Shown: piece by piece, positions 27,703 to 36,632 of the stretch
Layout: the number at the start of each line of letters is the position of its first letter
Numbering within the stretch: the first letter of the stretch is position 1
Assembly: GCF_034555375.1 (NCBI RefSeq)
Contig: NZ_CP140706.1
Coordinates: 1,045,001 to 1,109,000 of the forward strand
Direction: 5' to 3'
From: Pseudomonas sp. B33.4
GTDB taxonomy: Bacteria > Pseudomonadota > Gammaproteobacteria > Pseudomonadales > Pseudomonadaceae
Length of the DNA stretch: 64,000 nucleotides
Position numbers and translations under genes: made by a program
Notes under the pieces: model-generated
Database searches by the model: none
Seen by the model: only the letters and a program-made list of their open reading frames with translations
Told to the model about the DNA's origin: nothing

Positions 27703-28650
27703 ATGAGTCGTCAATTGCATGCCCAGACCTATGTCTGGCTGCAGGTGTTTTCCTGTGCCGCGCGGCACCTGTCGTTCACCCGTTGTGCGGAGGAACTGCA
27801 CATCACGCCGGGGGCGGTGAGTCAGCAGATTCGGCAGTTGGAAGAGCGCCTCGGCTTTCGTCTGTTTCATCGACGGGCGCGCGGTGTTGAACTGAGCGCC
27901 GAAGGGCAGCGTTTGGCGATTACCGTCAATGAGGCGTACGGCAGCATCGATGCCGAATTGCGTCGGCTCGACGCCGGGATGATCAGCGGGATTTTGCGCG
28001 TGCGCTCGATTCCGTCGTTTCTCAGTAAATGGCTGACGCCGCGATTGCCACGCCTGCAACAGCGCTATCCGGACATCCAGCTACGACTGGTCGCCGAGGA
28101 CAGCAGCGTGCCGTTGCACGAAGGTGACTTCGATCTGGCGATTGATCTGAACGACGGCAGTTACCCGGGATTGTTATCCACAGCCTTGCTCGACGAGCAG
28201 ATTTTCCCGGTGTGCGCACCGAGCCTGTTGCGTGGGCGTCCGCCGCTGCACGGGCCGGCGGATCTGGTGCATTTTCCATTGCTGCACGACATCACTGCCT
28301 GGCGGGGCAGTTATGAATATGCAGAGTGGGAATTCTATTTGAACGCCATCGGCTTCGAGGGCGCCGACGTACGGCGTGGGCATACCTTCAACCGCAATCA
28401 CCTGACCATCGAAGCGGCGATTGCCGGCATGGGCGTGGCGATTGCCAGACGCACGTTACTTAACGATGAGCTGGAGCGGGGGACATTGATTGTGCCGTTT
28501 GGCCTGTCGGTGCCTAATCACAAACGTTACGTACTGCTTTATGCACCGGGGGCCTTGAGCCATCCTGGCGTGCGCGCCGTGCATGACTGGCTGGTGGAGG
28601 AAGCGGGGATTTTTCGCAGTTTGCATCCGTTGAATGACGGGCAATTGTGA
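27703..28650 (+). CDS. LysR family regulator, GcvA-like, probably of sdaA
   Basis: A 315-residue LysR regulator with an N-terminal helix-turn-helix (about 15-70; FTRCAEELHITPGAVSQQIRQLE) and a substrate-binding domain of GcvA style (VRSIPSFLSKWLTPRL, RGHTFNRNHLTIEAA). It is transcribed divergently from sdaA, so control of serine catabolism, or of glycine/serine one-carbon flow, is the obvious inference. No operon partner follows. Confidence 0.88.
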   Translation: MSRQLHAQTYVWLQVFSCAARHLSFTRCAEELHITPGAVSQQIRQLEERLGFRLFHRRARGVELSAEGQRLAITVNEAYGSIDAELRRLDAGMISGILRVRSIPSFLSKWLTPRLPRLQQRYPDIQLRLVAEDSSVPLHEGDFDLAIDLNDGSYPGLLSTALLDEQIFPVCAPSLLRGRPPLHGPADLVHFPLLHDITAWRGSYEYAEWEFYLNAIGFEGADVRRGHTFNRNHLTIEAAIAGMGVAIARRTLLNDELERGTLIVPFGLSVPNHKRYVLLYAPGALSHPGVRAVHDWLVEEAGIFRSLHPLNDGQL

Positions 28651-28850
28651 GCAAATTTTGCCGGGTTGCGAGGCGACCCAACTCCCGACCTTACCAGTGC
28701 TTTGCTCGGTTGTCCGGCTTTTTTTGCGAATGAATATTTATCTTTTTTCAGGGGTTGAAATGTTCGCCGGTCGGGCCGATTGTTGTAACCAGGAGGTCAG
28801 GAAATTCAACTCAAGGCCTCTCACGAGCTAGCTGAAATAAGGGATGAACT

Positions 28851-29258
28851 ATGCAAATCCAAGTCAACAGCGATAACCATGTTCAAGGCAGTAAACGACT
28901 GGAGGAGTGGGTACGTACAACCATTGAGAGCACGCTCGACCGTTATGAAGAAGACCTGACCCGTGTCGAAGTCCACCTGAGCGACGAGAACGGTGACAAA
29001 CCAGGTCCCCATGACTTGCGCTGCCAACTGGAAGCGCGGCCAAAAGGCCATCAACCGATTTCCGTGACCCACAAAGCCGATTCGCTGGAACAGGCGATCG
29101 ACGGCGCTGCCGAAAAACTCGAGCACGCCCTGGAGCACCTCTTCGGCAAACTGCGAGGTAAACCACGCGCCGCGGTGGTGCCATTCACCGGCAAGGCCAA
29201 CGACAAGCTGTTGGCGGAAGAGTTTGACGAGAATGAACAGGCAGCGATCAACAGTTGA
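28851..29258 (+). CDS. HPF/RaiA family ribosome-associated protein
   Basis: A 135-residue cytosolic protein of the HPF/RaiA (sigma-54 modulation) type, which binds the 30S subunit and promotes hibernation. VRTTIESTLDRYEEDLTRVEVHLSDENG and the acidic helix EQAIDGAAEKLEHALEHLFGKL fit the beta-alpha-beta-beta-beta-alpha fold. The last 30 residues are a lineage-specific tail. AAGGGATG precedes the ATG. A strong terminator follows. Confidence 0.85.
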   Translation: MQIQVNSDNHVQGSKRLEEWVRTTIESTLDRYEEDLTRVEVHLSDENGDKPGPHDLRCQLEARPKGHQPISVTHKADSLEQAIDGAAEKLEHALEHLFGKLRGKPRAAVVPFTGKANDKLLAEEFDENEQAAINS

Positions 29259-29287
29259 TACGCTGATTTTATAAGCCACCCAATGAG

Positions 29288-29316
29288 AACGGGCCTGCGA
29301 ATGCAGGCCCGTTTTT
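29288..29316 (+). terminator. Rho-independent terminator of the HPF-like gene
   Basis: AACGGGCCTGC-GAAT-GCAGGCCCGTTTTT: an eleven-base stem with a T tail, 30 bases after the stop. Confidence 0.92.
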
Positions 29317-29351
29317 GTTTGTGGCGGTTTTTGCGCAGGGCATTAGAAAGC

Positions 29352-29646
29352 AGCCCCTCACCCCAGCCCTCTCCCTCTGGGAGAGGGGGCCGACCGAGGT
29401 GTCTTATGAGTTACATCGACCTGAAAGACCGAGTCGATTATGGATTCGGCAAAGTACTTTCAATTCCATGAGTTTCTGAACCATCCTCGGTCAAGCCATA
29501 GCCCAGCGGGAGTAGAGCCAGCTGAGGTGCATCGACCTGAAAGACCGAGTCGATTATGGATTCAGCACTGTTCCTTCAGGTCGGCGTATTTCTCAAGCAT
29601 CTCCCAATCAGTTCCCTCTCCCTTTGGGAGAGGGTTAGGGTGAGGG
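29352..29646. repeat. Hairpin-ended dispersed element, copy A (left of DUF559 gene)
   Basis: The left arm AGCCCCTCACCCCAGCC leads into the hairpin CCCTCTCCC/GGGAGAGGG. The right arm is the inverse, hairpin then GGTTAGGGTGAGGG. The 295-bp interior carries the 10-bp core ACCGAGTCGA twice (29428-29437 and 29544-29553), each inside a near-identical longer block starting ATCGACCTGAAAG. The right arm supplies the final codons and stop of the DUF559 gene. Confidence 0.88.
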
Positions 29647-30003
29647 CAATCTTCGAACTGACGCAATTCGTATGATCTGCTCCAGCACATTGTCCATCTG
29701 CTGGATCACCTCAAGATTACTGAAACGCACGACCTCAATGCCCTTTCGATGCAGATAGTGCGTTCGACGCTGATCATGAATTACTCCCGGCGTTTCATAA
29801 TGCTGACCACCGTCCAGCTCAATCGCCAATTTCAGCTCTACACAGTAAAAATCCAGCACGTAAGGGGGCCAGGGGAACTGTCGGCGAAATTTCAGATTGG
29901 CGATCTGGCGTGAGCGCAGCTTTTGCCAGAGCAGGTGTTCGCAGTCGGTTTGATTGACGCGTAACTGGCGGGCGAATTGGGCGAGGGTGGGGCGATTTTG
30001 CAT
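29635..30003 (-). CDS. DUF559 endonuclease-domain protein (Vsr-like fold)
   Basis: A 122-residue DUF559 protein of the PD-(D/E)XK/Vsr-like nuclease superfamily. Candidate catalytic residues are Asp51 (VLDFYC), Glu62 and Asp64 (IELDGGQH), His68 and Asp77; KFRRQFPWPPYVLDF and GIEVVRFSNLEV are family blocks. No membrane segment or signal is present. The last residues, LPSP plus the stop, are encoded by the end of repeat copy A, and copy B starts about 60 bases upstream of its ATG. AAGGA nine bases before the ATG sits in the loop of a CTTCAC/GTGAAG hairpin (30005-30023), which could limit translation. Confidence 0.88.
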   Translation of the reverse strand: MQNRPTLAQFARQLRVNQTDCEHLLWQKLRSRQIANLKFRRQFPWPPYVLDFYCVELKLAIELDGGQHYETPGVIHDQRRTHYLHRKGIEVVRFSNLEVIQQMDNVLEQIIRIASVRRLPSP

Positions 30004-30060
30004 GCTTCACGATCCTTGTGAAGTTGGTTTGAAGTTTTACTGTAGACCATGACCCGCGGA

Positions 30061-30275
30061 CCCTCACCCCAGCCCTCTCCCAGAGGGAGAGGGGGCCGAC
30101 CGAGGTGTCTGGCGCTGTACATCGACCTGAAAGACCGAGTCGACTATGGATTCGACGAAGCGGTTTCAGGTCGAGTCGATTATGGATTCGGCACAGTACG
30201 TTCAGGTCGGCGTACCTCGCAAGCATCCCCCAATCAGTCCCCTCTCCCTCTGGGAGAGGGCTAGGGTGAGGGGCT
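30061..30275. repeat. Hairpin-ended dispersed element, copy B (right of DUF559 gene)
   Basis: Same orientation and layout as copy A but 215 bp: CCCTCACCCCAGCC, hairpin CCCTCTCCC/GGGAGAGGG, a core block with ACCGAGTCGA at 30144-30153, then the hairpin and CTAGGGTGAGGGGCT. Its end is ten bases from the fecA stop codon. Copies A and B form direct repeats around the DUF559 gene. Confidence 0.9.
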
Positions 30276-30284
30276 CTTCAATCC

Positions 30285-32630
30285 TCAGAACGCAACGGAT
30301 GTCTGCACATACACTGTCCGCGGCTCACCCACATATTTGCCCTTGTTGTTGTCATCAAACGAACGCGTGAAGTACTGCGTGTTGAAAATGTTCTTAACCC
30401 CCACCGCCACGTTCAAATCCGACAATTGCGGCCCGAAGTCATACCCCGCGCGGCTGCTGAACAGCATGTAGCCCGGGATTTTGCCGGTGCTGCCATCAGC
30501 ACTTTCCTTCGAGGTGTTGGCGTTGTCGGCGAACTGGTCGCTCTGGAAGCTGCTGTCCAGATTGAGCTTCCATGGCCCTTCGGTGTAACCGACGCCAATC
30601 GTGCCTTTGTGTTTCGAGGAGAACGGCACGCGATTGCCTTTGTTCGGCCCGTCTTCGCGGATGGTTGCGTCAACATAGGCGTAGCTGGCGTAGACATCGA
30701 AACCGGCGAGTGCCGGGCTCAAGTCATCCAGCGCGTAATTGATGCTGGTCTCGATGCCCTGGTGACGGGTTTCGCCTCGGGCAATCACCGAATCGTTGGT
30801 CTGGTTGCTTTCATACTGGTTGTCGAAGTTGATCAGGAACGCGCCGATCTCTGCACGCAACGCACCGTTGTCATAGCGCGTGCCGAGTTCCCAGGTGCGG
30901 GCCTTCTCCGGTTTCACTTCGCCGCTGGTAACGCGGTTAGGCATCTGGCTGTACTGCACGCTGCCGAACGAGCCTTCTGTGTTGGCGTAGAGGTTCCAGC
31001 TGTCGGTCAGGTGATAAAGCACGTTCAACGCCGGCAGCGCGGTGTTGTAGTCGCCCTTGTATTTGACGTTGGTCAGGTTGTTGGTCTGCTGCGATTCGAT
31101 CATCTCGTAACGCACGCCCGGGGTGATCGTCCATTTGCCGATGTCGATGCGGTCGTCAACGAAGAACGCATTGGCTTCGGTGCCGCCACGGGTATCGCGG
31201 TCGTTGCGACTGTTGGTGGTCGGGTATTCGTTGCTGGCGATCGGCGTGCGATAGCGCAGTTCGTGACCAGCCTCGTTGATGTAGCGGTAGCCGACGCCGA
31301 CTTCATGGCTGCTCGGGCCGAGGTCGAAGCCTTGGGCGAAACGGGTTTCCAGACCGCGCACCCAATACTCGCGCGGTGACAGCGAAAGGAACGTGCCCTG
31401 ATCGAGATAACCGCTGCGCAGGGTTTTGGTGAAGAAGGTGTTGGCGGTGAATTCGCGGCGGTCTTCCTGATAGCGATAGCCGAAGTTGAACAGGGTGCGA
31501 CGGCCCCAGAACTGGTCTTTCGGCCGGGTCGACTGGTACGGATCAGCGTCGTAATCGGCGACGTTCAAACCGCCCGGCATGTCGGCCTTGCCTTCGTAAT
31601 ACTGGGCCATGGCGTTGAAGCTGTTGGCTTCGTCGAGCTGGTATTTGCCCTTGAGGATCAGGTCGTCGATCTCGGTGTCGCTGTGCTCGCGCCAGTCACC
31701 GCCGCGCGTGCCGGAGTACAGCAACGCGCCGCCCAGACCATTTTCGTTGGTGCCGCCCGCCAGCAGGTTGGCGCTGGTCTTGAAGCCGTCGTGGCTGGAC
31801 GATGGGCTGGTTTCAGTCTGGAAGCCGCCCTTGACCGTCGGCTCGTCGGGAATCGCCCGGGTCACGAAGTTGACCACGCCGCCGACGTTCTGTGGGCCAT
31901 ACCGCACCGCGCCACCGCCGCGCACCACGTCCACGGCATCCATGTTGCCCATGCTGATCGGCGCGAACGATAACTGCGGTTGGCCATAGGGCGCGAACGG
32001 CACCGGAATGCCATCCATCAACACCGTCGAGCGTGCCGCCAGTCGCGGGTTCAAGCCACGGATACCGAAGTTCAGCGCCATGTCGTGGCTGCCGGTGCCG
32101 TTGTTTTCCGGAGCGTTGACGCCGGGAATACGGTTAAGTACATCACGCGCCTGAGTGGCGCCCTGGCGTTCGAACTCTTCGCGGCGGATCACATCGCGCG
32201 CGCCGGGATGTTCGAAGACGTTGATCTGCGCCGCATCACCGAGCCAGTCGCCGACGACTTTCGAGGTGTCCAGCTCCAGCGCGGCATCCGCCACCGGTTG
32301 CAGGCTGAACGCATTGTTGCCTTCGGCGCGCGCTTGCAGACCGGTGCCTGCAAGCAATGCATTCAAACCTTGCTCGGGCGTATAGCTGCCTTCCAGGCCA
32401 CGGCTTTGCACGCCGCTGGTGACTTGCGAGCCAAACGAAATCAGCACGCCCGCTTCACGGCCAAACTGGTTGAGGGCGTTCTCCAGCGACGATGGCGCGA
32501 TGTGATAGGCCTTGGCATCGGCGGCCAGCGCGGCGGCCAGCGCGGCGGGCAGGGCGCTGAAGCTCAGGCTGGCGCCGAGAACGAGATTGCGCAGGCTGCG
32601 AGCCAGTGGCGTGAGGCGAGTGGGGTGCAT
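30285..32630 (-). CDS. fecA: Ferric citrate outer-membrane receptor with signalling domain
   Basis: A 781-residue TonB-dependent receptor. A signal peptide (about 1-36) is followed by the STN signalling domain (about 40-115), the plug with VVGDWLGDA, RIPGVNAPENNGTGSHD and GIRGLNPRLA, and a 22-strand-type barrel ending in Phe. These blocks match, as I recall them, E. coli FecA almost word for word, so ferric citrate is the likely ligand. fecR and fecI lie upstream on the same strand, giving classical cell-surface signalling. The ATG at 32630 has AGGA nine bases upstream; 32681 would break the signal peptide. Confidence 0.95.
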   Translation of the reverse strand: MHPTRLTPLARSLRNLVLGASLSFSALPAALAAALAADAKAYHIAPSSLENALNQFGREAGVLISFGSQVTSGVQSRGLEGSYTPEQGLNALLAGTGLQARAEGNNAFSLQPVADAALELDTSKVVGDWLGDAAQINVFEHPGARDVIRREEFERQGATQARDVLNRIPGVNAPENNGTGSHDMALNFGIRGLNPRLAARSTVLMDGIPVPFAPYGQPQLSFAPISMGNMDAVDVVRGGGAVRYGPQNVGGVVNFVTRAIPDEPTVKGGFQTETSPSSSHDGFKTSANLLAGGTNENGLGGALLYSGTRGGDWREHSDTEIDDLILKGKYQLDEANSFNAMAQYYEGKADMPGGLNVADYDADPYQSTRPKDQFWGRRTLFNFGYRYQEDRREFTANTFFTKTLRSGYLDQGTFLSLSPREYWVRGLETRFAQGFDLGPSSHEVGVGYRYINEAGHELRYRTPIASNEYPTTNSRNDRDTRGGTEANAFFVDDRIDIGKWTITPGVRYEMIESQQTNNLTNVKYKGDYNTALPALNVLYHLTDSWNLYANTEGSFGSVQYSQMPNRVTSGEVKPEKARTWELGTRYDNGALRAEIGAFLINFDNQYESNQTNDSVIARGETRHQGIETSINYALDDLSPALAGFDVYASYAYVDATIREDGPNKGNRVPFSSKHKGTIGVGYTEGPWKLNLDSSFQSDQFADNANTSKESADGSTGKIPGYMLFSSRAGYDFGPQLSDLNVAVGVKNIFNTQYFTRSFDDNNKGKYVGEPRTVYVQTSVAF

Positions 32631-32716
32631 GGTGGATGATCCTGAGAAGGTTGAATCAAGGGGGCTTTCCTTCTCTGTCACGCCAGATCTGAAAAACGGC
32701 TCATTTATTTTTCAAA

Positions 32717-32802
32717 ATCAAAAGATCGCAGCCTTCGGCAGCTCCAACATTTGGAATGCATATCTTCTGTAGGAGCTGCCGAAGGCTGCGATCTTCTGAT
32801 CT
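32717..32802. repeat. Paired REP palindrome between fecR and fecA
   Basis: ATCAAAAGATCGCAGCCTTCGGCAGCTCC and its inverse (GTAGGAGCTGCCGAAGGCTGCGATC) flank a short core. It separates fecA from fecIR and could lower or uncouple read-through. Confidence 0.92.
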
Positions 32803-32808
32803 TGCTCC

Positions 32809-33741
32809 TCAAACCCGCGCTTCGACGGTCACCCAGTAGCGGGTAAAGCGCTTCACCTTCACCGGCAAACTGATTTCCAGTAGATCAAGAATCCGCTCGC
32901 TGTCATCCAGTGGATACGTGCCGGAGATCAGCAAATCGGCGACTTTCTTGTCGCAATTGAGTTGTCCGCGACGGTAGCGGCCAAGTTCATCGAGGAAGTC
33001 ACCGAGACGCATGTGCGCGGCCACCAGCATGCCGTCGGCCCAGGCGCCGCTGTTGGCGTCCAATGGTCTGGCTTCGCTGACGGCGGTCGAGGTGAAACTC
33101 AGTTGGCGTGCGAGCGGCAGCAGCATCGGCGCGCGCCCGCTTGTACTCAGTTCGACCCGGCCTTCAAACAGCGCGACCTGCGTGTGATCAGCGAACTGAC
33201 GCACGTTGAGGCGTGCGCCCTGCGTTTTCAAAATGCCCTGAGCCGTTTGTACTTCGAAGGATTGCGCCGCCGTCAGGAGGATTTCGCCTTCGAGCAGACG
33301 GATCAGTCGTGCCGAAGTGTCGACATCCACCGCGCTGGCTGTGTTGAGTTGCAACTGATCGCCGGCACCAAGCGCCACTTTGCGCCGTTGCCCGATCGGG
33401 CTGCGGAAATCGGCGAGTAGCGACGGCAAGGGATTGTGCTCGCGCATGCCCCAGGTGACGGCCGAGCCGGCACCAAGAATCAGCAGCAGCTTCAGCGCCT
33501 GACGACGGCTGCCGGACTTCGGCCCGTTCAACGCCGCATGCGCCAGCGGCGAAGACACTCCGCGCAAGCGCTGGTTGACCCGTTGAATGTGTTCCCACGC
33601 GCGCCGGTGTTCGCTGTGCGCATCCAGCCACTGTTGCATTGCCAATTGCTGGCGTGGCGAGAGTGCGCCCTGCTGCATTTCCATCAGCCAGTGCACGGCC
33701 TGCTCGGCCACCTGTGAGGAGAAATCCGCCGCGCGGTTCAT
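32809..33741 (-). CDS. fecR: FecR family anti-sigma/signal transducer
   Basis: A 310-residue single-pass inner-membrane protein. The N-terminal cytoplasmic part (1-80, with VHWLMEMQQGALSPRQ) contacts the sigma factor, a membrane segment lies near 83-100, and the periplasmic FecR domain (about 115-210) receives the FecA signal. The start overlaps the fecI stop by four bases, so the two are coupled. A REP pair separates it from fecA. Confidence 0.93.
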   Translation of the reverse strand: MNRAADFSSQVAEQAVHWLMEMQQGALSPRQQLAMQQWLDAHSEHRRAWEHIQRVNQRLRGVSSPLAHAALNGPKSGSRRQALKLLLILGAGSAVTWGMREHNPLPSLLADFRSPIGQRRKVALGAGDQLQLNTASAVDVDTSARLIRLLEGEILLTAAQSFEVQTAQGILKTQGARLNVRQFADHTQVALFEGRVELSTSGRAPMLLPLARQLSFTSTAVSEARPLDANSGAWADGMLVAAHMRLGDFLDELGRYRRGQLNCDKKVADLLISGTYPLDDSERILDLLEISLPVKVKRFTRYWVTVEARV

Positions 33742-34226
33742 CGGGCGAAGTAGCAGCGCATCGCTGCTTTGTTCAGATGCCGTTTGACCGTGGCCACGGA
33801 GATAGCCAGTTCAGCGGCGATCTGTGGATAAGTCAGGCCATCGACCTGCGCCAGCAAAAAGGCGCGTTTGACCTGACGCGGCAAACCATCGAGCAACTCG
33901 TCCAGCTCCATCAGGGTTTGCAGGATGATCGCCTTGTGTTCTTCCGACGGCGCGACCATTTCCGGCATCTGCGCCAAGGTGTCGAGGTAAGCGCGTTCCA
34001 GATCCTGACGGCGGTAATGATTGAACAGAACGCGCTTGGCCAGGGTCGTCAGAAAGGCGCGCGGCTCGATGATCACCGGCGGTTCGCGGGCGGTCAGCAC
34101 CTTGATAAACGTGTCCTGCGCCAGATCCGCCGCGCTGTCCGGGCAGCCGAGTTTGCGCCGCAGCCAGCCAGTGAGCCAGCTGTGATGAGCCTGATAGAGC
34201 GTTTCGACGGGATGGGCGGAGGACAA
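33738..34226 (-). CDS. fecI: FecI-like ECF sigma factor
   Basis: A 162-residue ECF sigma factor. Region 2 holds DLAQDTFIKVL and region 4 GLTYPQIAAELAISVATVKRHL. The whole chain resembles E. coli FecI (ETLYQAHHSWLTGWLRRKL near the start). A TTG at 34226 is chosen as start because GGAG lies eight bases before it and translation then begins where FecI proteins do; another in-frame TTG at 34280 has no site. A Fur-box-like site upstream suggests iron repression. Confidence 0.9.
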   Translation of the reverse strand: MSSAHPVETLYQAHHSWLTGWLRRKLGCPDSAADLAQDTFIKVLTAREPPVIIEPRAFLTTLAKRVLFNHYRRQDLERAYLDTLAQMPEMVAPSEEHKAIILQTLMELDELLDGLPRQVKRAFLLAQVDGLTYPQIAAELAISVATVKRHLNKAAMRCYFAR

Positions 34227-34339
34227 CGGTATTACTCCGGGCGCTTGATGGCGCGGTAGAGAGTATGCGTTAGAGAACAAGAACTGTTCGCATTGTAAGG
34301 GGCGAAATGCTTAACCGGCAATCAGATGCTTTTGCGTAT

Positions 34340-34358
34340 GAGAATATTTATCATTAAT
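34340..34358. promoter_or_regulatory. Fur box shared by divergent fecIR and DUF3649 operons
   Basis: On the minus strand ATTAATGATAAATATTCTC matches 14 of 19 positions of GATAATGATAATCATTATC. It lies in the 190-bp gap between fecI and the DUF3649 gene, about 114 bases from one start and 59 from the other, so one site may control both. Confidence 0.75.
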
Positions 34359-34416
34359 ATTGCTCGCTTGTAGGTTCGGCTGATCGGCCGGACGTTTTTC
34401 GTTTCAGGGTCGAAAC

Positions 34417-34722
34417 ATGAAAGGCAAACTCGCCACACTTCCCATGTCCTATCGTCTGGCCGTCACCTCACGGGTGTTGGCGGCGGTGTTTGGCGGCTAT
34501 CTCGTTGCGGCGCTGGCCAGTGTCACCCTGACGCTCTGGCTGCCGTTGAGCCGCGCCGAAGCGGTGGTGACAGGCATGACCATTTCCTTTCTGGTCTACC
34601 TGGTGGCCGTGCTCTGGTGTTTTGCCTGCCGCACAGCGTGGTCGGCTTGGGTCGGCTTGCTGGTGCCGAGCGTGATTCTGGCGACCATCTCCGGCGCGGC
34701 GCGTGGATTGGGGCTGGCATGA
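34417..34722 (+). CDS. DUF3649 small membrane protein
   Basis: A 101-residue inner-membrane protein with three hydrophobic segments (about 18-40, 48-70 and 75-97). It fits DUF3649, a family found beside PepSY and DUF3325 proteins in siderophore-uptake loci. Its TGA overlaps the ATG of the PepSY gene. Downstream of the Fur-like box, it is likely iron-repressed. Molecular role unknown. Confidence 0.8.
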   Translation: MKGKLATLPMSYRLAVTSRVLAAVFGGYLVAALASVTLTLWLPLSRAEAVVTGMTISFLVYLVAVLWCFACRTAWSAWVGLLVPSVILATISGAARGLGLA

Positions 34723-36305
34723 AAGAGGGCTTCCGTCAGGCGATGGCCTGGCTGCACACCTGGACCGGACTGTTGTTCGGCTGGTTGCTGTTCGCGATTT
34801 TCCTGACCGGGACGCTGGCCTATTTCAAAGATGAAATCAGCCATTGGATGCAGCCGGAAATCCCCGCGCGATCGGTGAGTGCCGAGACCAGCCTGACGCT
34901 GGCCCAGGATTATCTGCAACAACACGCGGCGGGCGCTTCGCGCTGGCTGATCGATTTGCCCGATGCCCGTGACCCTGGCCTGACCGTGCGCTGGCAGCAA
35001 GCGCCAGCCAATCCCGGTGAGCGCGGCCGTTTCGAAGCGAAAACCCTCGACGCGCAAACCGGCGCCGAGGTGCAGGGTCGCGACAGCATGGGGGGCGAGT
35101 TCTTCTACCGTTTCCACTTTCAACTGCAAATGCCTTATCCGTGGGGCCGTTGGCTGTCGACGATAGCGGCCATGGTGATGTTCGTTGCGCTGATCACCGG
35201 AATCATCACCCACAAGAAAATCTTCAAGGACTTCTTCACCTTCCGCCCGCGCAAGGGTCAGCGCTCCTGGCTTGACGGGCATAACGCGGTGGGTGTGCTG
35301 GTGCTGCCGTTTCACTTGATGATCACCTACAGCAGCCTGGTGATTTTCATGTCGATGGTCATGCCGGCGAGCATCGTCGCTTCATACGGCAGTGACGTGC
35401 GCAAATTTTATGACGAAGTTTTCCCCGCCTCGAAAACCCCGGAACGCGCCGACATCGCGGCACCGTTGGCGGCGATGGCGCCGCTGTTGAGCAAGGCCAG
35501 CGAGCAATGGTCGGGCGGCCACACGGCGCGCCTGTCGGTGAGCAATCCGGGCGATGCCAATGCGACGGTGGTGCTGGCCCGTGCCGGCGACAGTGTCGTG
35601 CATGATTTCGGTAGGGCCGTGACCTTCAACGGTGTGACCGGGCAGATGCTCGGCAGCACACCGGACCAGCCGCTGGCGATGGCGGTGGGTGGCGCGTTCT
35701 ATGGTTTGCACATGGGCCACTTCGCCGGGCCGGTGCTGCGCTGGCTGTACTTCATCTGCGGGCTGGCGGGTACAGCGATGATCGGCACCGGACTGGTGAT
35801 CTGGCTCGGCAAGCGTCAGCTCAAACATGCCAAGAGCGGCGTGATGCCATTTGAATTGCGCTTGGTTGAAGTGCTGAACATCGCCAGCATGGCCGGGCTG
35901 GTCGCGGCGGTGGCCGTATTCTTCCTGGCCAATCGACTGCTGCCGGTGAGCCTGGTGGGGCGTGCGGACTGGGAAGTGAATGCGTTCTTTATCGCTTGGG
36001 GGTTGAGTGTGCTGCACGCGCTGCTGCGTCCGGGACGAAAGGCCTGGGTCGAGCAACTCACCCTGAGCGCCGCACTGTTTTTTGCGGTGCCGCTGATCAA
36101 TGCGCTGACCACCCCCTGGAACCTCGGCGCCGCCCTGATGCGGGGCGATTGGGTGTTGGCCGGGTTTGATCTGACGTGCCTGGCAAGCGGTGTGTTTCTG
36201 GCTTGGGCCGCGTGGAAAATGCAGCGCGCCGGCAGCCCTGTCAGCGTAAAAAAGCCTCGCCGCGAAAAGCCCCGGCCGATCACCCTTGAGCAAGGGGCGA
36301 ATTAA
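34719..36305 (+). CDS. PepSY-associated membrane protein (ferric reductase-like)
   Basis: A 528-residue inner-membrane protein with a first helix carrying WLHTWTGLLFGWLLF, a large periplasmic loop with PepSY character, and further helices with THKKIFKDFFTFRP, FHLMITYSSL and YGLHMGHFAGPVLRWLYF. Histidines in these helices are the expected haem ligands. FoxB/FiuB-type relatives reduce siderophore-bound iron in the periplasm, and that role is inferred here from family and neighbours. The start at 34719 overlaps the DUF3649 stop; its stop overlaps the DUF3325 ATG. Confidence 0.88.
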   Translation: MKEGFRQAMAWLHTWTGLLFGWLLFAIFLTGTLAYFKDEISHWMQPEIPARSVSAETSLTLAQDYLQQHAAGASRWLIDLPDARDPGLTVRWQQAPANPGERGRFEAKTLDAQTGAEVQGRDSMGGEFFYRFHFQLQMPYPWGRWLSTIAAMVMFVALITGIITHKKIFKDFFTFRPRKGQRSWLDGHNAVGVLVLPFHLMITYSSLVIFMSMVMPASIVASYGSDVRKFYDEVFPASKTPERADIAAPLAAMAPLLSKASEQWSGGHTARLSVSNPGDANATVVLARAGDSVVHDFGRAVTFNGVTGQMLGSTPDQPLAMAVGGAFYGLHMGHFAGPVLRWLYFICGLAGTAMIGTGLVIWLGKRQLKHAKSGVMPFELRLVEVLNIASMAGLVAAVAVFFLANRLLPVSLVGRADWEVNAFFIAWGLSVLHALLRPGRKAWVEQLTLSAALFFAVPLINALTTPWNLGAALMRGDWVLAGFDLTCLASGVFLAWAAWKMQRAGSPVSVKKPRREKPRPITLEQGAN

Positions 36306-36631
36306 TGCTTTTGCCTTTGTTGCTAACCTACGCCGGGTTCACCGTGTTGTGCTTGTCGATGCCTCGCCACCACGATGAATTGCTCGGCGAAAAACTTTCC
36401 GTCTCGCGTCGTCAGGCGCTGAAAATTGCTGGCTGGCTCTTGCTGTGTCTGTCGCTGTGGGCTGCCATCTCGGCGAACGGCTGGAGTTTCGGTCTGGTCG
36501 ACTGGTTCGCCGTGCTGATGCTCAGCGCCCTGGCCTTGGTGTTGTTGCTGCCGTATCGCCCGCGTTTCGCATTGGCGCTGGCCGGTGTCAGTCTGCTGGC
36601 CAGCCCGGTCGCCGCATGGGCGCAGTGCTGA
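36305..36631 (+). CDS. DUF3325 small membrane protein
   Basis: A 108-residue protein with three hydrophobic segments (about 2-18, 40-58 and 65-100). SMPRHHDELLGEKLS fits DUF3325, which accompanies DUF3649 and PepSY proteins in iron loci. TAATG overlap with the PepSY gene shows translational coupling. The sigma-factor reading frame begins one base after its stop or overlaps its end. Confidence 0.8.
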   Translation: MLLPLLLTYAGFTVLCLSMPRHHDELLGEKLSVSRRQALKIAGWLLLCLSLWAAISANGWSFGLVDWFAVLMLSALALVLLLPYRPRFALALAGVSLLASPVAAWAQC

Positions 36632-36632
36632 G

